A stretch of 49,018 nucleotides of DNA from an uncultured bacterium. Lineage in GTDB: Bacteria; Verrucomicrobiota; Kiritimatiellia; RFP12; UBA1067. Shown one piece after another: positions 34,601 to 39,727 of the stretch. The notes beneath the pieces were generated by a model. It searched no databases. It saw nothing but the letters and a program-made list of their open reading frames with translations, and was not told the origin of the DNA. The DNA lies in assembly GCA_902779075.1 (NCBI GenBank), contig CACZAK010000017.1, positions 1-49,018 of the forward strand, given 5' to 3'. Numbering within the stretch: the stretch's first letter is position 1; every line of letters begins with the position of its first letter. The position numbers and the translations under genes were made by a program.

Positions 34601-36490
34601 CGTCCTGTAGAGATACGTGACGGAAGCGGAAATCGTGTCGATGCCAATGCCGTCGTTGGCGAAAAGAAGAGGAACAGCCGACGAGATCGAACTCGCCGTA
34701 AACGTGACGTTGTTCGCCTGGTCGGGGATGATCTTCAGAGTTCCCTCGCCGTTGACGGTAATCGCGGAAAGCGCAACCGTTTCATTGATTGAGAGCTCGA
34801 CGTCGCCGGAAACATTGATGATGACGTTGCCGGATGTCGGGGCCGTCGCGACGTTCCAGTTCGCTCCCGTCCAAGTCGCCTGCGTCGTCTGTCCGGCCGT
34901 GCCAATCGTCAGCTCCGGCGCGGTGCTGGTACCGGCGGGCATGATCTGGATCGCCGAAATGCAGCCGCGCGCGTTGTTGCCGTTCGTGCCGCCCTTGATG
35001 GAGAGCGGACCGGAAAGTCCGTTGATGCGAAGCGTGTTCGCGCCATAGACCGCCTTGCCGGCCGCAGCGGAGGCAAGGCCCCAGGTCGCGGTGTCGGAAC
35101 CAGTGGTGGTCGTCTCTCCCGCCGTGGCATCCCACGTGTAGATCGTCCCGTTGACCGTCTTGGCCTTGAAGCTCTTGGAGGAATCGTCCGTCGAGCAGTA
35201 GATGATGAGGTCGTATGTCTCGTAGGGAACGGAAGACAGCGTTATGCTGACGTTGCCGCCGTCATCGAGGTACCCCTGGATGAACGTACCTGCCGTAAGG
35301 CCGCCCGCCTCGGCATAGACATTGTTCGCCTGCCACGTCAGCCGGGAAAGGCCGTCCGCAAACATCGCCGTAGAAGAACCAGACGGCGAGTAGGCGTCCT
35401 TGTACCACGTTCCGATTTCAAGCGCAAGCGCCGTATCGGCGGCACCGTCCGTGTTGCCCTGCCCGTTGCGTCCGCCGTTCGCGTTGAAGTTGAAGCCCAC
35501 GACGCCGGGCGTGAGCCACGAGCGGAGGAGCGCGCCCTGGACGGCGAAGCTGACGGCTGAGAAATACGAGGCGTCGGGCTGGGCATTGGCGGAGAGCGTG
35601 ATCGTGCCGGACGAGGCGACTTCCACGGGGACGGACGCGACGAAGGCGGTGTCGACGGCAATCTCGACGCCATCCGCCACGGAGAGGATGATTTTCGCGC
35701 CAGACGACGCGGCAATTAGGGCATTGAGCGCGGAGACGGTCGTATTGGCGTTGACCGCAATCGTATCGACATCGGACGGGAACGCATATTCCAGAATCTC
35801 GGCCTCGCTCAAAGTCGAGCCGAAGACCGCCATCTTTGAAATCGTCCATCCCGTGGCAGGAGAAAGATTCGTCGAGTTCTTCTCGAACTTCCCGCCAAGC
35901 GAAAAGCCCTTGTAGTTTGTTTGCGAAGCCTTGAGCCCCGTATGCCCGAAGCGCTTCACGAGGGTACGCGCGCCCGTATTAGCGTCAGTCACGATTTCAT
36001 ACGCAAAGACGCCACCGGATGTCTGGATGTTGACGACGATGTCCGTCCCAGCGGAAAAAGGATCGGCGACCTGCAGACTGCCGCCGTTGTCATCATAAAA
36101 TGCGTTTTGCCAAATGCCACGCACGGCCGCGTTGTTCGCCGCGAGGCTGACGCCGACCTTGTTGTACGAGGAGTCGCCATTGCCGCCGCCCAGCATGTTC
36201 TGGTGCAGCGAAAGAAGGTACTGGTTGTTGGCGTTCGCAAGGTCCAGCCCCGAGCAGCGGATGATGAACGTGCAGTTGTTGAGCGAGCCTAGCGCTCCCG
36301 TATAGACCACGCCGCCCGTCGCGCCGCTGGCGATCGTAATTGCGTTGTCCTGGATGGTGTTGCCGTTCTGCGCCGTCAGCGAGAAGTTGCCGAGGCTGGT
36401 GTTGGCACCGTCCCAGACGGCGAGGGGCGTCGCGGCAAACGCGGCAGACGCGCCAACGGCAGTTGTAATGAGAGCCAGTAGTTTCTTCAT
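31697..36490 (-). CDS. Giant secreted repeat protein with C-terminal LamG-like domain
   Basis: 1597 residues. Signal peptide MKKLLALITTAVGASAAFAA. Residues ~20-240 look like a first lectin/LamG-type jelly roll (CTFIIRCSGLDLANANNQYLLSLHQN, WTISKMAVFGSTLSEAEILEY). Residues ~320-530 hold the domain shared with the neighbouring giant protein (VPYETYDLIIYCSTD, NGTIYTWD, ARGCISAIQI). A long beta-strand repeat region follows (GSGVVEFSGEGSFTVGTLYLSGGATL, GNNTFSGGLTVKSG). The last ~220 residues are LamG/concanavalin-like (FLHYDFNAANSI, MTAVSALKLNEANNTILW, WHFVAIVANGYGTTLYVDG, LDDWRIYDAALMPGDVKTLY). It ends AIFIR, with no barrel or recognised sorting tag. Likely glycan-binding at the cell surface. Same conserved leader as the gene at 31494. 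Confidence 0.82.
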   Translation of the reverse strand: MKKLLALITTAVGASAAFAATPLAVWDGANTSLGNFSLTAQNGNTIQDNAITIASGATGGVVYTGALGSLNNCTFIIRCSGLDLANANNQYLLSLHQNMLGGGNGDSSYNKVGVSLAANNAAVRGIWQNAFYDDNGGSLQVADPFSAGTDIVVNIQTSGGVFAYEIVTDANTGARTLVKRFGHTGLKASQTNYKGFSLGGKFEKNSTNLSPATGWTISKMAVFGSTLSEAEILEYAFPSDVDTIAVNANTTVSALNALIAASSGAKIILSVADGVEIAVDTAFVASVPVEVASSGTITLSANAQPDASYFSAVSFAVQGALLRSWLTPGVVGFNFNANGGRNGQGNTDGAADTALALEIGTWYKDAYSPSGSSTAMFADGLSRLTWQANNVYAEAGGLTAGTFIQGYLDDGGNVSITLSSVPYETYDLIIYCSTDDSSKSFKAKTVNGTIYTWDATAGETTTTGSDTATWGLASAAAGKAVYGANTLRINGLSGPLSIKGGTNGNNARGCISAIQIMPAGTSTAPELTIGTAGQTTQATWTGANWNVATAPTSGNVIINVSGDVELSINETVALSAITVNGEGTLKIIPDQANNVTFTASSISSAVPLLFANDGIGIDTISASVTYLYRTPSVASSIYGNTYMAGAGSQEASVAIGHNGGSAVLDGTAGDTYYLSASDSSTATTVVFTNATATYSTSLGVGAATYVVSGQSVLTAGVNSGNPQSFVLSQGAAGRSAMFILKDNSVVNVTGTSDVDSNQASVMFGHWNGPSTFIIQDSAAFNATCQVLVGKTANNQSINIDGGTFTAKGIKASASASGTNRLNLNGGLLVLGTSGITSYGSTTIGVNVNANSEIRASDATLPVSQPVTIASGTVLSFTKASDVSATTVSLTGAISGSGGISAGAGVTLNVGTNRPEGEISVDADGALAVAMTSKVDVPVLKVASNPTSVILYDTDGTTVLSGATVEYDAEAGTITIKPPVNTWNVASDLAFDTAANWTFGLPESTQDTAIKVTGDAALTISGTYEAATLTVSGSGVVEFSGEGSFTVGTLYLSGGATLAPNSKVSATSIVLDSGTVLRLRDRTESSVISGAGAVETYGNVTFGGNNTFSGGLTVKSGTARTTTATGFGPNRYGQAIGNLARITVEDGGSLDLNGTKDTCYAITIAGKGVLNNGVYSGALFNSGAEMGATSRQTASLTLTADAMVKADSGWGLVNSGHAASVLALNGHTLTVSGAGNFPIVTANTASGTATTGTLVVDGAKLGLVHVASNLAGVNVIVKGGSELQAGVAPSAIGSLTFQPTASAGVTATDWHLPASPLPKVTTANIDPAGLSNGQVLTLFTAPSGTTLTSEAITVAAGGRFTTSISGNTVTATFHAAIPQPFLHYDFNAANSIAADSLYNFGNLNPAFVRGRDGMAGSFTSSAKPWYDTNTASKSPFYAGEMTAVSALKLNEANNTILWNLGSGWYDGMALIAKDSTTLSVVAWANQGGSGGNGSEVVSVTGIDNLIGKWHFVAIVANGYGTTLYVDGLSASVDTVLPSAIGQQGQFGSIHGTAKNYNALLSDGFDLDDWRIYDAALMPGDVKTLYKRFMPPPIAIFIR

Positions 36491-36518
36491 TTTGTTGTTC
36501 CTTGCTTCTGGTTCCTAC

Positions 36519-36566
36519 ATCCTCGCGGGCACCAAAGCCACTCGACAATGGGGCGCAAAGGTAGAG
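36519..36566 (-). ncRNA. Conserved structured 5' leader of the second giant protein
   Basis: Second copy of the leader described at 31519-31566. It starts at the expected transcript start and keeps CTACCTTTGCGCCCCATTGT, GTGGCT, TGGTG and CGCGAGG. Similarity stops after CGCGAGG, about 30 nt before the AAGGA ribosome site. Confidence 0.6.
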
Positions 36567-36569
36567 AAT

Positions 36570-36575
36570 AGTATA
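36570..36575 (-). promoter_or_regulatory. Promoter of the second giant protein
   Basis: Minus-strand ATGATATACT, an extended -10 preceded by AAATT as in the neighbouring giant-protein promoter; expected start near 36563. Confidence 0.6.
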
Positions 36576-36911
36576 TCATAATTTTGGCGTTCACCGCTGC
36601 ACGGCAAATAAAAACCTATTTTAATTTTTTGTGTAAAAGATCAAAACTGCCAAAATGTGCCATTCATATACTAAAAGTCCTCGGGACGGGGCGATTCTTG
36701 GCGGTAGCCTCCAATATCCCCGCCCCGGGGTGAAACCTGCGCCGCGCCGCTGCATGATAAGTTTTACTTTTTACCTTTTGCGTGTTACGAGTTAAGCCCT
36801 TAACCCTTACGGTTTAGGCCCTTGAAACAGGGCTCGGTCTCAACATCATTAGCGATCAGCGGAGCCCGAAGGCGCCGCCTAAGGTGCAACGGCCGCAACG
36901 CGGATTTCAAA
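36576..36911. other. Intergenic stretch without recognised gene
   Basis: 336 bp between the giant-protein promoter and the coiled-coil gene. It contains CGGGGCG/CGCCCCG arms around 36697-36728 and GGGCTC/GAGCCC arms near 36831-36867. Either could act as a weak terminator for the coiled-coil gene. No ORF with a ribosome site is seen. Confidence 0.4.
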
Positions 36912-37328
36912 TCAGTCGTCCAGTTCAATCTCGACCTTCGTGGCCGCGTTGAACTCGTCAAGCTCGTCCTGAAGGCGGTCGGCGCGCGCCTGAAGCGCCG
37001 TCACCTCGTCCAGGACCTGCTGCTTGCGGATAATCGCGTCAATGTCCAACTCGATGCGCGTGCCGTAGTTCGTCGTGACGAACTTGCCCTCCTTCACGTC
37101 CAGTCCGTTCAGAAAGGCGATCTCCGACTTGATCTCATCAAGTTCGATAATCTTCGAGACGATGGGCTTGTTCGCCTCTGCGATGACGCTCTTGATCGCA
37201 ATCAGCCGATTGCGAAGCATCTTCGCAAGGTCATACGTCGCGGCCACGTCAACACCGCGAGGTACGCTCTTGTCCTTCGAATTCTCCGCGCCGACAAGCT
37301 CCCTCTCCTGTTTCGTTTTCAATTTCAA
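36912..37328 (-). CDS. Small coiled-coil protein downstream of a tRNA-like gene
   Basis: About 138 residues if translation starts at TTG 37328; the exact start is unclear (another TTG lies at 37322 and the frame is open upstream through the tRNA-like gene). The product is strongly charged and helical, with heptad-like stretches (MLRNRLIAIKSVIAEANKPIVSKIIELDEIKSEIAFLNGL and QQVLDEVTALQARADRLQDELDEF) around a short loop VTTNYGTRIELD, and ends KVEIELDD. No signal peptide, no family recognised. It immediately follows the tRNA-Trp-like gene and sigma-54 promoter, so it should be cotranscribed with them; a structural or adaptor role is only a guess. Confidence 0.6.
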   Translation of the reverse strand: MKLKTKQERELVGAENSKDKSVPRGVDVAATYDLAKMLRNRLIAIKSVIAEANKPIVSKIIELDEIKSEIAFLNGLDVKEGKFVTTNYGTRIELDIDAIIRKQQVLDEVTALQARADRLQDELDEFNAATKVEIELDD

Positions 37329-37332
37329 GCGT

Positions 37333-37400
37333 CGCCGAGGGCCAGAGTCGAACTGGCGCTGGCGGTTTTGGAGACCGCTGCTCCCACGAGCGTCATCGGC
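37333..37400 (-). tRNA. Atypical tRNA-Trp(CCA)-like gene
   Basis: Read on the minus strand the cloverleaf gives acceptor GCCGATG/CCTCGGC (one U-C mismatch), D-stem GCTC/GAGC with a loop of only 4 nt (GTGG), anticodon stem GCGGT/ACCGC with loop CTCCAAA (CCA, Trp), T-stem GCCAG/CTGGC with loop TTCGACT, and discriminator G as in Trp tRNAs. Position 8 is A instead of the near-universal U, CCA is not encoded, and leader GTC can pair with trailer GAC to lengthen the acceptor helix. It may be a diverged tRNA or a tRNA-like leader RNA. A sigma-54 promoter lies directly upstream. Confidence 0.6.
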
Positions 37401-37414
37401 GACAAAAGAACATG

Positions 37415-37431
37415 AGCAACAACCGTGCCAA
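37415..37431 (-). promoter_or_regulatory. Sigma-54 (RpoN) promoter of the tRNA-Trp-like gene
   Basis: Minus-strand TTGGCACGGTTGTTGCT matches the consensus TGGCACG-N4-TTGCW at every fixed position, with GG and GC ten bases apart. Start expected near 37404, within a base of the extended acceptor helix of the tRNA-like gene. Confidence 0.75.
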
Positions 37432-37595
37432 TCCGGCCCAAAGGGGATAATGCCGTCAAAAAAAACGGGCAACCCTGCCATACCGCCCTCATCTCGCACC
37501 CAACAATATTTAATGTGCAACCGCCGTCCTACAACAACATATCCGATATTATAGGCTTTATACCAGAATATACACATGCACCTCGAACCATTATG

Positions 37596-37916
37596 TCATG
37601 CGAAGACATGCGAGCGAAAGGTTCGCTCAAGGTCGGCGCGTGCGGAGGCGGTGTCGTTTGACGATCTACGCCAGGTGTGCCTCTCCAGAGTAACGAAGCA
37701 ATCCTCGACAAGCGGCAGAAGCGCGGTCTCGGGAACGGTACGTTCCTTCTCGCGTGCGCGTTCCTTGAGCGCAAGGAGCCTGTCAATCGCCTCATCGGCT
37801 TCACGGCCGAGGTCAAGCCCGCGCCGGACTTCGGCAAACGCAGTTGGCGGCATCGTCTCTCGCTCCATGGTCCAGCGCACGCAGAGTCCGGCGCGCAGCG
37901 CGCGTCTCGCCTCCTC
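37596..37916 (-). pseudogene. 5'-truncated nucleotidyltransferase remnant (PF10127/RlaP-like)
   Basis: An open stretch of 107 codons without a credible start reads ALRAGLCVRWTMERETMPP then FAEVRRGLD, IDRLLALKERAREKE and LLPLVEDCF. This resembles the C-terminal half of the YcgL/RlaP-like predicted nucleotidyltransferases (PF10127), which have an ALRPAL-x-RW helix and an MPP-FxEL motif. The N-terminal catalytic half with its GSR-type motif is absent; an in-frame TGA lies just upstream and the next gene ends at 37942. Likely a decayed gene; family assignment is moderate. Confidence 0.5.
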
Positions 37917-37941
37917 TCAATGAACACCGCTATTAAAACCG

Positions 37942-39213
37942 TTACGCCTTGAGCGCCGTGATGGGCAGAACGTACACCCCGTCCTCCGGACGCCGATAGG
38001 CAAGACCGGACTTCCCGACGACAACTGCGAGCGCGGTCGGTGGATTGTGCTTGAACTTAGATGCGATCTTCACGAGGGTCGTCGCCGCTTCGTCCACCTG
38101 CCCGGGGTCGAGCTTGACCTCAAAGGCACTCCATCCGTCGTCAGGCGTCTGGATCACCGCGTCAAAGTCATCCCCGTCGTAGTCCTGGTAATGATACAGG
38201 TCACCCTCCATCGCCTCGGCGTATATCTCAAGGTCCCGAAGAACAAGCGACTCAAAGAGAAGCCCAAATGTCCTCAGGTCTCGCAGCAGCATCTTCGGCG
38301 AAACTCCAAGCAGGGCCGCGGCCAGCGACGGATCGCAGAACCGCCGCTTAGCCTGCTGCTTGATGCGGGCCGGGGATCGTGTGAACGTCGAGAACGGCCT
38401 CGTGTCGCGGACAAGGAACAGACGGTTGAAGGCTCCTATGTAGTCCGTCACGGTGTTAATGCTCAGGCTAGTGTCGTCAACTTCGGCGATGTCGTTACGT
38501 ATCGTGTTCGTGCTGGCCGTCGTCGATTCGTTCCTCGCAAGAGACCGAAGGCATTTGAGCACCTTCATGGGATCGCGTTCGATTCCGTCAAGCTTCTGGA
38601 TATCGATCTCCATGATGTTTCGGATGTAGTCGCGAGGAATGAGCAGTGCCTGCGCACGGCTTTTGTCGAGTCCCCCGGGCCAACCTCCGCGTATCACGAA
38701 TTCAATGAGTTCGTCCAAGGACGGCTCTTGAATCGACTGTACGCCGATTTCCCGCCCCTTGCAAACGTCCGAGAGAGAAACGACACCAGCAGAATGTCCA
38801 CTTTCCTGCAAGGACATGGGATGCATGGCCAGACGCGCGATCCGTCCGGTTCCGGAATGAAGCACGCCCTTCGTCTTCGGAGTCGATGAACCTGTGAGGA
38901 TGTAGCGTCCGCTTTCCGCCGATTCATCCACCGAGTAGCGCACGGCATCCCAAATCGCGGGGACATCCTGCCATTCGTCAATGAGATGCGGAGCGGCTCC
39001 CTCCAAGGCGCGCTGGACATCAAGCATAGCCAGCTTGCGATTCGCAAAATTTCCCGTAGGCAGCCCAACAAGAAATTCGCTTTGCGAGTGCATTGTGCAT
39101 GTCCAGGTTTTGCCACACCACTTGGGGCCCTCAACGCAGACAGCACCAAATGTTGAGAGATAGAAATCAAGCCTCTTGTCAGCGATTCTTGGCTTATACC
39201 TATTTTTATCCAT
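37942..39213 (-). CDS. AAA_14 / DUF4143 ATPase
   Basis: 423 residues of the two-domain family: AAA_14 ATPase with Walker A-like GPKWCGKTWTC (residues 29-39), HLIDEWQDVPAIWDAVRYSVD as the Walker B region and YILTGSSTPKTKGVLHSGTGRIARLAMHPMSL as the sensor/signature; then DUF4143 (residues ~190-420) with YIGAFNRLFLVRDTRPF, FCDPSLAAALLGV, FESLVLRDLEIYAE and the nuclease-like DFDAVIQT...AFEVKLDPG. Walker A has Trp-Cys where many members have small residues. AAGGAG lies 4 nt before the ATG. Upstream are a -35/-10 pair and a four-copy 23-bp repeat array. Role of the family is unknown. Confidence 0.9.
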   Translation of the reverse strand: MDKNRYKPRIADKRLDFYLSTFGAVCVEGPKWCGKTWTCTMHSQSEFLVGLPTGNFANRKLAMLDVQRALEGAAPHLIDEWQDVPAIWDAVRYSVDESAESGRYILTGSSTPKTKGVLHSGTGRIARLAMHPMSLQESGHSAGVVSLSDVCKGREIGVQSIQEPSLDELIEFVIRGGWPGGLDKSRAQALLIPRDYIRNIMEIDIQKLDGIERDPMKVLKCLRSLARNESTTASTNTIRNDIAEVDDTSLSINTVTDYIGAFNRLFLVRDTRPFSTFTRSPARIKQQAKRRFCDPSLAAALLGVSPKMLLRDLRTFGLLFESLVLRDLEIYAEAMEGDLYHYQDYDGDDFDAVIQTPDDGWSAFEVKLDPGQVDEAATTLVKIASKFKHNPPTALAVVVGKSGLAYRRPEDGVYVLPITALKA

Positions 39214-39234
39214 AATTCTCCTTGTTCATCCAAT

Positions 39235-39264
39235 ATTGTAGCATATATCGTTCCATCCCGTCAA
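39235..39264 (-). promoter_or_regulatory. Promoter of the AAA_14/DUF4143 ATPase
   Basis: -35 TTGACG (39264-39259), 18 bp, -10 TACAAT (39240-39235). The direct-repeat array begins 3 bp upstream of the -35. Confidence 0.65.
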
Positions 39265-39266
39265 TG

Positions 39267-39358
39267 ACTGATATGAATTTTCAATTATTACTGATATGTT
39301 TTTTAAGGATTCATTGATATGGTTTTTCTATTTCAACTGATACGCAAAGGGAAATAGT
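39267..39358. repeat. Four-copy 23-bp direct-repeat array upstream of the DUF4143 ATPase
   Basis: ACTGATATG or a one-base variant starts at 39267, 39290, 39313 (ATTGATATG) and 39336 (ACTGATACG), exactly 23 bp apart, separated by AT-rich sequence. Its position just upstream of the -35 box fits an activator or cooperative regulator. The rest of the gap to tRNA-Asn (39359-39395) shows nothing. Confidence 0.8.
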
Positions 39359-39395
39359 ACTGGAAACGCCACATGATGGAACATAAGGCGTGGAA

Positions 39396-39470
39396 TGGCT
39401 CGGATGGCTGGACTCGAACCAGCAACGGCCGCATTAACGGTGCGGTGCTCTACCATTGAACTACATCCGA
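39396..39470 (-). tRNA. tRNA-Asn(GTT) with C33
   Basis: A clean cloverleaf: acceptor TCGGATG/CATCCGA, D-arm GTTC/GAGC with loop AATGGTA, anticodon stem CCGCA/TGCGG, T-arm GCTGG/CCAGC with loop TTCGAGT, discriminator G and encoded CCA (39398-39396). The anticodon loop is CCGTTAA, so position 33 is C where almost all tRNAs have U. The 5' end lies 2 bp after the CCA of the upstream tRNA. Confidence 0.88.
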
Positions 39471-39472
39471 AT

Positions 39473-39550
39473 TGGTGGCGGGAGTCGGATTCGAACCGAC
39501 GTTCTTCAGGTTATGGGTCTGCCGCTGGTACCACTCCAGTCAATCCCGCT
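39473..39550 (-). tRNA. Atypical tRNA-Met-like (CAT) gene
   Basis: Acceptor AGCGGGA/TCCCGCC (A-C mismatch at the first pair), D-stem CTGG/CCAG with loop AGTGGTA but four rather than two bases before it, anticodon loop CCCATAA (CAT, with C33), a weak anticodon stem (G-A and A-C mismatches at its ends), T-arm GTCGG/CCGAC with loop TTCGAAT, discriminator A, and CCA encoded at 39475-39473. Could be an elongator Met, Ile(CAT) or a decaying tRNA. It lacks the GGG/CCC anticodon stem of initiators. Confidence 0.6.
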
Positions 39551-39668
39551 CATTCACAAGAGGTAATTGTAAAGCCTTGCCTGGTCTTACAACTGCCTCG
39601 TAAATCACGACATCAGCATAAACGCATTCAACAAGAAAGCGTTACACCAGTTTTGACAAAAAACTACA
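39551..39668. other. Leader between sigma-54 promoter and tRNA-Met-like gene
   Basis: About 108 nt of the presumed sigma-54 transcript before the tRNA pair. No ORF or clear structure is seen. Confidence 0.4.
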
Positions 39669-39685
39669 AGCAATAACCGTGCCAA
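39669..39685 (-). promoter_or_regulatory. Sigma-54 (RpoN) promoter upstream of the tRNA-Met-like/Asn pair
   Basis: Minus-strand TTGGCACGGTTATTGCT is a full match to TGGCACG-N4-TTGCW and differs by one base from the site at 37415-37431. The following TTTTGTC at the expected start is also shared. It lies 42 bp after the stop of the GH3 gene, so read-through from the radical SAM operon is also possible. Confidence 0.72.
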
Positions 39686-39727
39686 CGCCATTCATTGCCA
39701 ATTACCTTGCCAATTGCCGTACAAAAC

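Noticed and set aside
27793..36490. Classical autotransporter or PEP-CTERM proteins
   Set aside because: Neither giant protein has a C-terminal beta-barrel or a PEP-type tail followed by a membrane helix and basic end.
37333..37403. Selenocysteine tRNA
   Set aside because: The D-loop of 4 nt and long acceptor recall tRNA-Sec, but the anticodon is CCA, not TCA, and there is no long variable arm.
37538..37553. Another leaderless gene (minus-strand TATAAT, 7 nt, ATG at 37540)
   Set aside because: The promoter geometry fits, but the frame stops after three codons (MLL), so at most it is a relic.
36912..37577. A longer 221-residue protein starting at 37577
   Set aside because: Its first third is the reading frame through the sigma-54 promoter and the tRNA-like gene, with no ribosome site; the helical protein begins after the tRNA-like element.
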